Shown here in pieces: positions 32,134 through 40,520 of a stretch of 64,000 nt of DNA. The stretch lies in NCBI GenBank assembly GCA_947095585.1, contig OX352761.1, forward strand, positions 29,107,777 through 29,171,776. Reading direction: 5' to 3'. Below the pieces are notes generated by a model. It was not told where the DNA came from, did not search any database, and saw nothing but the letters and a program-made list of their open reading frames with translations. A program made the position numbers and the translations under genes. Each line of letters begins with the position of its first letter. Position 1 is the stretch's first letter. This stretch comes from Nephrocerus scutellatus (taxonomy: Eukaryota > Arthropoda > Insecta > Diptera > Pipunculidae).

Positions 32134-35100
32134 TTAGTCTAAACTGAATAAGAACTGTTTTAATATATACACATAAAATTTCTTCAATCGGTTTTTATGG
32201 ACCTTCGTTTTCTTTCCCTCGTATTTTATTACGCAATTTACTCCTTCTTCAGATAACACTTCATATGGCCCTATGTAAATAGGATCCAGTTTTCTTCTAT
32301 TCTCATTTCGTAGCAAAACTAAACTACCTACTTCAAAACTAGTTTGTTTACTTCTAGCCTTCCTATCGTAGTCAGTTTTCCTATCGTTTTTTCTGTCTAG
32401 AAGTGTATCTCTTGTATCTCTATGAGCTATTTGTAACTTTTCTCTTAAGTCAATTACGTAATCTTCGTAGTTGTATCTTGGTTCTACATGTCTTGTTAAG
32501 TTTGAAGGTAATGTACATCGTCGACCGAATACTAATTCAAATGGTGTATACCCTGTTTCCGTATGTACTGTGGTGTTGTAGCACAATACGTAATACGGTA
32601 ACCAAGTACACCAGTCTGTATGTTTATCGGATACATAGCTCCTGAGGTATGCTCCGAGAACTTTATGGGAATTTTCTAACGCTCCTATACTTTCGTGATG
32701 GTAGGCCGTAGATTGCAATTGTTCTATTTTCAATAATTTGCACATATCCTTAAAGATTTTGTTTATAAATTCTGTTCCTTGATCAGAGGCTACAGTTTTT
32801 GGAACTCCATATCTAAGGATGAAACATTCTACTAGACCTTTGGCTACTGTACCAGCTTCCTTATTTCGGATTGGAATAGCTTCCGTGAATTTGGTCAGTT
32901 CGTCTTGTAAAGTCAGTACGTACCTATATCCATTCACCGATTCGTCTAGAGGACCTACTAAGTCCAAAAATATTTTGTCAAAACTTGATTCTGCAGTTGA
33001 TGTTATTTCCATTGGTTGTTTCTTGGGTGTAATATGTTTATTCTTTTGACATATTGTGCAATGCTTTACGTATGTAGCTATGTCGTTCTGCATTCCTGTC
33101 CAGAAGTATTTCTGTTTAATCGTTTTCATCATGCGGTTTATTCCTGCATGTCCACTTGTTGGTAATATATGATAATCGTTGAGCAATATTTTCTTTTTAT
33201 GAGGATCTGTAATTTCTATACATTTATCTATTAGGTGCACCTTTACATTACTTTTCTTAAACATATCTCCTAAGATTTTTTGCAACTCGCGAATATTGTA
33301 TTCTCGACGGCCGTCTTCGAGTTTCTTAATTTCTTCTTTTGTAATGTATAATTTATTAATTGATAATGTTCCGCAGATGCGATGCACGTCCCTCGACAAC
33401 AAATCGCAAAATGATGTCGATCGGGCTGTAGTGCCATCCTTGTCCCTTCTTAGGAGTATACAATTCTTCACTGGGACGTATGCCAAAACTTTGTTGGGTC
33501 CCAGGATTATATCTATATCTTTTATCTGATATTCCTTGTCCTCGAAACTGTTACATATTTTTAGCTCAGTTATTTTATTTCCATGCTCTGGTGGCTTGAG
33601 TAGCTCTGTAATTACACGATTATTTTCTTCTGCTTCGGTTTCCTGTCTGTCGGTTATATTTTTCTGTATTGATTTCTCTGCTTGTGTTTTAGATCTTGTT
33701 ATGACACATACGTGTAGTTCTTTAAGTTGGTCAAAATCCCATTTAATGCGACTTAAAGCGTCAGCTGTGCAATTATCTTTTCCGGGTGTATATTCAATGT
33801 GAAAATTATATTCTTCTAGTAGCAGTCTGAATTTTGTTAATCTACTTGAGGGTTCCTTAAGGGAAAAAAGGTAAACTAATGGTCTATGGTCTGTTATAAT
33901 TTTGAATTTTCTTCCAAACAAATATGGTCGGTAGTGTTTTATCGCCCATACTATTGCCAGTAATTCTTTTTCTATAGTGCTATAATTCTTCTCGGCGCTA
34001 TTGAGAGTTTTACTCGCATAAGCAATAGGTTTGTCATCGAAATTGGACAATACTGCCCCTAGTGCAAAACCTGAGGCGTCTGTCCGTAAAATGAATTCTT
34101 TGTCGAAATTTGGGAATTGTAAAATTTGGGGACTAGTAAGGATTGTTTTAAGAAGTTGAAAAGATTTGTTACAGTTTTGGTCAAAATTGAATTCTACGTT
34201 TTTCCTAAGTAATTTGTTGAGTGGGATGGCTATTGTAGCAAAGTTTGGAATAAATTTACGGTAGTAATTAGCAAATGCTACGAATCTTCTTACATCGTCT
34301 GCATTTGTTGGGGTAGGATAATTGCTTATTGCTGCAGATTTTGTCGGATCTGGGTGAATTCCCTTTTCGGAAATAATGTGCCCTAGATACAATACTTCTT
34401 TTCGTAGGAATGCACACTTTCTTGGATGAATTTTTAGGTTTACTTCCCTAAGTCGTTTGAACACGTCTATCAGATTTTTGTTATGATCTATCAAGTTCTT
34501 ACCAAACACTATTAAGTCATCAAGGTAAACGAAACAGCGTGAGTACGTAAGTCCGGCCATCGCTATTGACATCATTCTCGAGAATTTGCTTGGTGAGATT
34601 TTTAGTCCCATTGGTAGTCGTTTTAGCTGATAGTGACCGTCCTCCGTTGAAAATGCTGTCATAGGTCTACTTTTTGGTTCCAATTCCATTTGGTAATATC
34701 CTTGACTTAAATCAATACATGAAAAATATACTGCTCCTCCTACCATGTCGTAAATGTCACTAATATTGGTTAACGGGAATTTGTCGTCTTCTATTCTCTC
34801 ATTTACGTTCCTGTAATCTATAACCATTCGGAATTTTTGCTGGTTGGTAACGGGATCTCTCTTTTTTGGTACTACGAGTATGGGAGAGTTCCAAGCGGAT
34901 ACTGATGGTTCTATTATGTAATTTTCTAGCATGTTGTCGATTTCGTTTTTTATATCCTGTTTTTGTGTATGTGGTAATCGGTAGGGTTTGGTATATTTTG
35001 GGGTCGCTCCCTCTTTTAGTGTTATATCTGCTTGTCCTATGTGAGTGTAAGTTAACTTGTCTCCTTCCAAGTGAAAAATATCGTGGAATTTTGTGCATAT

Positions 35101-35865
35101 TGACTCGATTTCAGTTCTCTCCTCGTTATTCAGTGTATCGAAATTAATTTCGCTTAGTAACTTCTTTATTCTCGTGCTTGGTACAGCGTCTTCCCTTTTG
35201 TACTGTAAGACGAAATGCTCGGATTTTGGGAATGATATTGGTTCTGTCCATTTAAGGTTTACAGCAGTTTCGCGAGTGTTGAGAATTTTGATTGGGAATT
35301 TTCCTTGTATGGCTGTAGATATGGATCCAGCCATGTAAACACCTTTGCACAATTCCTGAGGATAGAATATTCTGGAATCTGTATGCTTTGTATTCACCCA
35401 ATATGTAGCTTCACATCTTGGAGACACTGTTATGTTATTTAAACTATGTTGTACATATATCGGTACCGAAAGTTGTCTGTTATTAATTTTGAAATTTAAA
35501 TGTAAGGTTTCTAGATCGATTACCGCACCAAACTCCATTAGGAAGTTTGATCCAATAATACCATCGACGGGTATCGGGAAAGAATCGGGTACTACATGGA
35601 ATTCGTATGGAATGCTGTTTTTCCCGAAATGTAAGGTGCTAGTACAGGTGCCCTTTGAACGTAGATTCCCAGCTATACCTATAATGTTTGTACTAAAGCT
35701 TTCTTCTATTGGTATAATTCCCTCAACTACGGAACTTTTTATAACGCAAATGGATGCTCCGGTGTCTAGTAAGCATCGTATAACTTTGTTATTGTTGGTT
35801 TTTAATTGTACGTAAAGGCCGTTTTCTATCCCCGTCGTATATATGGTACTTGGTATGTCGGGATT
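32134..35865 (-). CDS. pol: gypsy-type pol polyprotein (PR-RT-RNase H-IN)
   Basis: The frame is open from the gag overlap to the stop at 32134, about 1240 codons. In order it shows the following. The protease has RCLLDTGASICV near 35780 and later IIGSNFLME. The RT has a FVYLDDLIVFG catalytic box and a MGLKISPSKFSRMM block. RNase H has LRTDASGFALGAVLS and ITDHRPLVYLF. The integrase has an H-H-C-C zinc module (HAGINRMMK...HCTICQKNK) and D-D-E residues in DLVGPLDES, ASDQGTEF and HESIGALENSHK. A C-terminal GPYEVLSEEG (GPY/F) module follows. There are no stops. The frame is -1 relative to gag, so expression probably needs a -1 frameshift; the first ATG in frame, at 35538, would lack the protease. 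Confidence 0.92.
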   Translation of the reverse strand, partial: NPDIPSTIYTTGIENGLYVQLKTNNNKVIRCLLDTGASICVIKSSVVEGIIPIEESFSTNIIGIAGNLRSKGTCTSTLHFGKNSIPYEFHVVPDSFPIPVDGIIGSNFLMEFGAVIDLETLHLNFKINNRQLSVPIYVQHSLNNITVSPRCEATYWVNTKHTDSRIFYPQELCKGVYMAGSISTAIQGKFPIKILNTRETAVNLKWTEPISFPKSEHFVLQYKREDAVPSTRIKKLLSEINFDTLNNEERTEIESICTKFHDIFHLEGDKLTYTHIGQADITLKEGATPKYTKPYRLPHTQKQDIKNEIDNMLENYIIEPSVSAWNSPILVVPKKRDPVTNQQKFRMVIDYRNVNERIEDDKFPLTNISDIYDMVGGAVYFSCIDLSQGYYQMELEPKSRPMTAFSTEDGHYQLKRLPMGLKISPSKFSRMMSIAMAGLTYSRCFVYLDDLIVFGKNLIDHNKNLIDVFKRLREVNLKIHPRKCAFLRKEVLYLGHIISEKGIHPDPTKSAAISNYPTPTNADDVRRFVAFANYYRKFIPNFATIAIPLNKLLRKNVEFNFDQNCNKSFQLLKTILTSPQILQFPNFDKEFILRTDASGFALGAVLSNFDDKPIAYASKTLNSAEKNYSTIEKELLAIVWAIKHYRPYLFGRKFKIITDHRPLVYLFSLKEPSSRLTKFRLLLEEYNFHIEYTPGKDNCTADALSRIKWDFDQLKELHVCVITRSKTQAEKSIQKNITDRQETEAEENNRVITELLKPPEHGNKITELKICNSFEDKEYQIKDIDIILGPNKVLAYVPVKNCILLRRDKDGTTARSTSFCDLLSRDVHRICGTLSINKLYITKEEIKKLEDGRREYNIRELQKILGDMFKKSNVKVHLIDKCIEITDPHKKKILLNDYHILPTSGHAGINRMMKTIKQKYFWTGMQNDIATYVKHCTICQKNKHITPKKQPMEITSTAESSFDKIFLDLVGPLDESVNGYRYVLTLQDELTKFTEAIPIRNKEAGTVAKGLVECFILRYGVPKTVASDQGTEFINKIFKDMCKLLKIEQLQSTAYHHESIGALENSHKVLGAYLRSYVSDKHTDWCTWLPYYVLCYNTTVHTETGYTPFELVFGRRCTLPSNLTRHVEPRYNYEDYVIDLREKLQIAHRDTRDTLLDRKNDRKTDYDRKARSKQTSFEVGSLVLLRNENRRKLDPIYIGPYEVLSEEGVNCVIKYEGKKTKVHKNRLKKFYVYILKQFLFSLD

Positions 35866-37253
35866 TATAGACTCCCCTCCGAAGGGTCGGCTGTCCCCTC
35901 GGTGGGTTGTTCGTTTCCCAATACTCTTACCCTCTGGTTGTTAGATGTATTACCATTGGTTGCCCTACTATTATTATTATTATTATTATTAATATTTCTA
36001 TTCGGGACGTAGTTTCTATTATCGTCATTCTGGCGGTAGTCGTTATTCTGGCGGTAGTTGTTATTCTGGTAGCTCGCTTTATAGCGGTTATCAGAATTGT
36101 TGTGTGGAATGACTCTGTTATCGTTATTGTAGTTGTAACCGTTGGTCATGTTATTGTCGTACCGTCCTCTAAAGTTTTGCCCTCTAATATTTTGCTCTCT
36201 AAAGTTTTGTCCTCTAAAGTTTTGCCCTCTAAAGTTTTGTCCTCTAAAGTTTTGTCCTCTAAAGTTTTGTCCTCTAAGGTTGTTTCCTCTAAAGTTCTGG
36301 TCTCTAAAGCTCTGTTCCCTAAAGTTCTGTCCTCTAACGTTCTGGTTGTAGTTGAGATAGCTAATCGATGAATTTTTTGACCCTTGGTCTATTTCCAGCA
36401 GGTGCTGTGCTGCTTCTTGAAAAGTCGTGTGTCTGGCGCTGTCGAGTATAATACGTAGTCTGTCATTCACCCCCTTTTTTAGGAAAGCTAATCCCCTACG
36501 ATCATTGGCTGTGGTTAATGTTGCTCGGGTGCTTTCACCATGGCAAGCTACCTCCAGCTCTGTCATTTTAGTTACTAATGTATCGATGTCCGTTACGAAT
36601 TCTCTTATAGGTCGAATTCCCTGATGTGTCCTACTAAGTTTTGTTTGTATTAGTTCAATGGTTTCTTTAGGTCCGCATTTTTCTGTTAGGTATTTTTTTA
36701 ATTGTGCAAAATCTTCTGGTTTCTGACTTCCCAACTCGGTGAGTGCCCTACCTTGAATTTTGCATTTAAGTAAGAATTTTATTAGGGTTTGTTTTGCGGT
36801 CGGGGAGAGTGTATCGTAATAAAACTCAATACTGTTTAAAAAATCCCTGATGTTTTCTAGTCTTTTACCCTCTTCCTCACATGTAAGGGTTGGTAGCTTC
36901 TGAGCGAAGCTGAAACTAAATTCGTCCGTCATTTTATCTACGTCTGCTATTGTTTCATTTGGTGCACGTTCTGTCTCTTTTGTTACTTCTTCCTGTATTA
37001 TACTTTTTTCAATTCTATCTATTGCTTCTATCTTATAACTGTGTAGTTTTTTATATAGTATATTGAGTTCTTTTTTTTCCGGTATGGTTTCTTCTAGGAG
37101 TTTTGCTATAATTTGTGCCTGTCTAAAAATTGCATGAACTTGTTCTAACTTCTTTTCTCCTGATTCCCTCGTTTTTTTTCTATTTGGTCCGTCCTTCCTT
37201 AGATTTTTTACGATAGCATAAAGATCTTCTACCAAAGAACCGAGCTCTTCCAT
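35865..37253 (-). CDS. gag: gypsy-type Gag with RGQNF pentapeptide repeats
   Basis: A 462-residue ORF. The N-terminal half is helical and charged. The middle (about residues 130-290) resembles a retrotransposon capsid (IEFYYDTLSPTAKQTLIKFL, QKPEDFAQLKKYLTEKCG). The C-terminus has about 14 tandem copies of a five-residue unit related to RGQNF (from about 36340 down to 36170), then an Asn-rich tail. No CCHC zinc knuckle is visible, so the Arg-rich repeats probably supply nucleic-acid binding. The 3' end overlaps the pol frame. Confidence 0.88.
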   Translation of the reverse strand: MEELGSLVEDLYAIVKNLRKDGPNRKKTRESGEKKLEQVHAIFRQAQIIAKLLEETIPEKKELNILYKKLHSYKIEAIDRIEKSIIQEEVTKETERAPNETIADVDKMTDEFSFSFAQKLPTLTCEEEGKRLENIRDFLNSIEFYYDTLSPTAKQTLIKFLLKCKIQGRALTELGSQKPEDFAQLKKYLTEKCGPKETIELIQTKLSRTHQGIRPIREFVTDIDTLVTKMTELEVACHGESTRATLTTANDRRGLAFLKKGVNDRLRIILDSARHTTFQEAAQHLLEIDQGSKNSSISYLNYNQNVRGQNFREQSFRDQNFRGNNLRGQNFRGQNFRGQNFRGQNFRGQNFREQNIRGQNFRGRYDNNMTNGYNYNNDNRVIPHNNSDNRYKASYQNNNYRQNNDYRQNDDNRNYVPNRNINNNNNNNSRATNGNTSNNQRVRVLGNEQPTEGTADPSEGSL

Positions 37254-37284
37254 GAGAAGTTGTGTTATTCAATTCAAATAATTA

Positions 37285-37518
37285 CTATACTGATAACCTT
37301 CTTCCTATTACATTATGTTTTATGATTTCTTTTTTTATAACTTTGTTTACCTTCCTGCTAAGTATTTTACGGATATAGTTAAATCCTATAATTATTATTA
37401 GTATTAATATAATTGTGACTATGTCTATGCCATAGTTCATATTGTCATAACTCTTATTGGTCTGAGGTCCATTGTTATTTACAATGACCTCTTCAACCTT
37501 TGACTGGGTTTTTTCCAT
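37285..37518 (-). CDS. small membrane-protein ORF upstream of gag
   Basis: A 77-residue ORF in the leader of the LTR element, ending 31 nt before the gag ATG. It has a polar N-terminus with NNNGPQTN, a strongly hydrophobic segment (IVTIILILIIIIGF, about residues 33-48) and a basic C-terminal tail (RKILSRKVNKVIKK). It looks like a single-pass membrane protein with a positive inside face. I do not recognise it. Other insect gypsy elements can have short leader ORFs, but I cannot name a homologue. It may also act as an upstream ORF that limits gag translation. Confidence 0.55.
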   Translation of the reverse strand: MEKTQSKVEEVIVNNNGPQTNKSYDNMNYGIDIVTIILILIIIIGFNYIRKILSRKVNKVIKKEIIKHNVIGRRLSV

Positions 37519-38282
37519 TTTCGTAAAAATTTGTAATTACTAAAAAAAATATTATAAAATATTATATAGAGAATTTTATTTTAGAGATTATTATTTATAT
37601 TACTATATATTATTAGAAATTATATAAAAAGAAAAATTTTATTTATCTATGTATTTATTTTCTATGATTATGGTATTATAAGCCGTTATTTTCTAAATCT
37701 TTAATTTTCTAGTTTAATGTTCTCTAAAATTCATTAAAGATCGTTTTAAGTAAAAGTAATATATGTAATTAAGTGGTTATATGTCCTGGCTCGTCAAGAA
37801 AATTTGTATGTTGTTGATCGAGTTGATCGTTTGTCTGCTCCAGGCTACTTAAAGCTCTTAGTGTCGCCAATGAATTCATCTTGTTTGTTTGAATTGTATT
37901 GTTCCAACAGGATAAAATGTTTCAACAAACAAATAGGTTGGATCGTCAACTATTTGTGTTATCGAAAGATATTTAGATAAAGGAATTTTTTTCTTTTGCT
38001 AAAGGTTAGCCATGTATTGTTCTTAGTAGTTGGAATAGTCGATGTCCGTAGGATTGTTGTAGGATTTTAAAAATATTTATTTCTGATATTTTAGGCGCGG
38101 TGTTTGCAGAAAAAAAAAATTTTATTTGAAAAAATTTTAAAATTTTATTTGTTCAAAAAAAAAAAGTTGTGTTTTATGGTCTTTGTGCGTTCAGGATTGT
38201 GGTCGCAGAAAAATTTGTGAAAATGCTGTGCGTTTTCGCAGGATCTTAAAAATTGATTTTAAAAAAAAAAATTATATTGCGC

Positions 38283-38300
38283 GTATTCGCAGGATCGCCA
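38283..38300 (-). promoter_or_regulatory. primer binding site of the LTR element
   Basis: Directly abutting the 5' LTR, the minus strand reads TGGCGATCCTGCGAATAC. A TGG start complementary to a tRNA CCA end is expected here. I could not assign the tRNA. Shorter cgcaggatc copies recur further into the leader (near 38238). Confidence 0.6.
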
Positions 38301-39202
38301 TGTAAAGTTGGTCCCTTGTCGAAGCCAACCTTGTGGTTTAGAGTTTATATCAACCTTGATTCTTGACTGTGTTCGGCGTGTTGCCGTATAACCACTAACC
38401 CAAAAGCCGGAGCTCCTTAGGGCTTCAGTATCAGGACGATATGTTTACGAGAAAAAAATAAGACGACGAGGTTTTTGCTTTCAACGTTCACTTTTTGGAA
38501 ATGAATGATTTTATTTGATAATTTTTCCTTCTTTTATACCAATTTACTGATAGATTTTTGACCATACATCGACTCTGGAATGCCTACTCATCGATATTCA
38601 TATTTTCCCTAATATTGCCTTATCAGCATAGTGCATGTATGTATATACGTAATTTATGACCGACCGCGTCAAGTGTTTTTGGGTTCGCTCGCCTATTCTG
38701 CTGTGTTGACATATATGTTTCCACAAGGGAACGACCTTATTATTTCATTACCATTTCCATGCGCCGCTTACTCAGCACATTGCATGGAAAGGGTAATTAA
38801 CGTTCTAAGCGGTCGGCGCTCATTTGCCCATGATGCTTAGACTGCATATTTATTTTCATAGGCGAGCGACCGCTGGTCATAAATTATGCTATTGGAGATG
38901 TTTTATATTTTTTGTTCCCATGCACCGAGTGTGCTATTAAACAATACGTGTGGGTTTTGTTTGCTTTTGTTTTTCATGCACCAAGTGTGCTGTTAACCAA
39001 TACGTTGTATTGGTTTGTGTGTGCGTTTATTTTTGTGCACCGAGCGTGCTATTAATTAATGACTGATATCTAAGATTTTTGTATTTTATTTTGAGAGGCA
39101 CTAGAGTCGATGTATGGTCAAAATTTTGTATGCTTAATTCAATTAAAATGTTGTATGCTTTTAGGCATAGTATTTATGTGGTCGCTGGTGCGATTCCCCA
39201 CA
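38301..39202 (-). repeat. 5' LTR
   Basis: A 902-bp LTR, the partner of 30957-31858. Differences I can see include ccctt[t/g]tcg, aggg[c]g/ttcag, ttatttt[c/t]gtg, gatgta[g/t]ggtc, tatgtg[a/g]tcg and two in the last 12 bases. Confidence 0.92.
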
Positions 39203-39206
39203 ATCA

Positions 39207-39511
39207 TATACAGGGAAAACTACATTTTCCAACCCAGCGTCACTTATCGGGCCCAAATTTTGTCAACGACTTTCTTTTTATTTAAATATTATATGGTGTG
39301 AATTTGAGCCAAATCGTTCCATAAATAAATTAATTAAAAATAAGAATTTAAAAAAAAAAAAAAAGATACCAGCGCCATCTGCCGGGCTGATTTGTGAATC
39401 TAAACCATCCAGGGCGTAACCCAAACGCATACAAAAAAAATCAAATCGGTTCAGCCGTTTAGGAGGAGTTCAGTGACATACACACGTACAGTAGAATTAT
39501 ATATATAAAGA
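39207..39511 (-). mobile_element. Helitron 5' part, split by the LTR element
   Basis: On the minus strand this begins A|TCTTTATATATATAATTC at 39511 and continues into the aactcctcctaaacggctg block and gatggcgctggtatc block of the family. Together with 30626-30956 it makes a Helitron of about 635 bp. Confidence 0.85.
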
Positions 39512-39785
39512 TAGAAAATTTATTTGTATATTTGTATATTTGTTTGTGCCTTGCTAGCTCTGGAACACCCTGTGCACCCTGTACCAACGCAGTGCAGGTA
39601 ACAAATAGATATGAAAGCCAAACATCACGCCACCGGACTGGAAAATTTCATCGCAGCACGTGACTTCAAAATAATATAAAATGGCGAGCACGCAGGCGGT
39701 CGCTCTCTTAGCAGCTTCTTACTTCTTTGCTGTTCTCTATATGATGCAGAGGTAAGTAAGGTACATTAAACCTAAACGTTTTTTT
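39512..39785. other. gene-free stretch
   Basis: A tttgtatatttg microrepeat is followed by sequence ending in a ggtaagtaag motif. No ORF of interest is present. Confidence 0.4.
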
Positions 39786-39789
39786 ATCT

Positions 39790-40520
39790 CTGCATGTATC
39801 GCTGCCGACGTCATCCTGTTTATCTCTGCCGACGTCACTCTGCTTATCTCTGCCGACGTAACTCTGCTTATCTCTGCCGACATCACTCTGCTTATCTCTG
39901 CCGACGCCACTGTGCTTATATCTGCCAACGTCACTCTCAGCTTATCGCTGCCAACGTCGCTGCATTCACAATTGTTCAACGTGACTTCACTATGTGACTG
40001 CCCGCAGGTCGTTACGTTGGTACATCTCAGCTTACCGCTGCCCACGTTTTCTCTGCTTATCTCTGCCAACTTTTCGCTGCACTCACTACTGTACTTGCCG
40101 TCGCACGACCTTTTCAGGTTTACGCTCACGCATCGCTCAGGGATCGCGCTCGACTCATAGGCTCACGTCAAGGGCGCACGAAGGGTCACGTACTCAGACT
40201 CTCGTCAAAGGCGCTCAAAGGCTCACTCAGACTAACGCCCACGCATCGATCAGGATTCACGCTCGTCTCAGGCTAACGCACACATCACACTCAAAGGCTG
40301 ACGTCTAGGGCGCATAAAGGGTCAAGAACTAAGGCTCACGCCAAAGGCGCACAAAGGCTCAAGCACTTAGTCTCGTCGGACTCATGTCAAAGGGCACACA
40401 AAGGCTCATCACTCAGGCTCTCGTCAATGGCGCACCAGGGCTCACGTACACATCACACTAAATCCCTCACGTCAACGGCGCATGAAAGCTCACGCAATCA
40501 GGTTCTATCAGCAGACTATC
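39790..40520. repeat. two adjoining minisatellites
   Basis: Positions 39800-39950 contain about six copies of a 24-bp unit (cgacgtcactctgcttatctctgc). Positions 40130-40505 contain degenerate units of about 35-40 bp built from ggctcacg, gtcaaaggcgcac and aaaggctca. Open frames here are repeat translations and not gene-like. Confidence 0.8.

Larger units (their letters stand above)
30957..39202 (-). mobile_element. apparently intact Ty3/gypsy-type LTR retrotransposon (8.25 kb)
   Basis: The element has two 902-bp LTRs with TG...CA ends, a perfect 4-bp target duplication (atca), a primer site starting TGG directly after the 5' LTR, an uninterrupted gag, and an uninterrupted pol in the -1 frame. 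A short membrane-protein ORF precedes gag. The LTRs differ at only about seven positions, so insertion is recent. No env is seen; the region between the pol stop (32134) and the 3' LTR is only about 275 bp. It sits inside a Helitron, which it must post-date. Confidence 0.92.

Noticed and set aside
32403..35815. several plus-strand open frames opposite pol
   Set aside because: They are antisense shadows of a coherent gypsy polyprotein on the minus strand.
31287..38840. identical 69-codon frames at 31287 and 38631
   Set aside because: They lie in the two LTRs of the same element, so identity reflects LTR duplication and not a gene family.
39794..40308. Cys/Arg-rich open frames with regular spacing
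   Set aside because: They are translations of the minisatellite units (for example repeated YLCRRH) and not a zinc-finger or antimicrobial gene.
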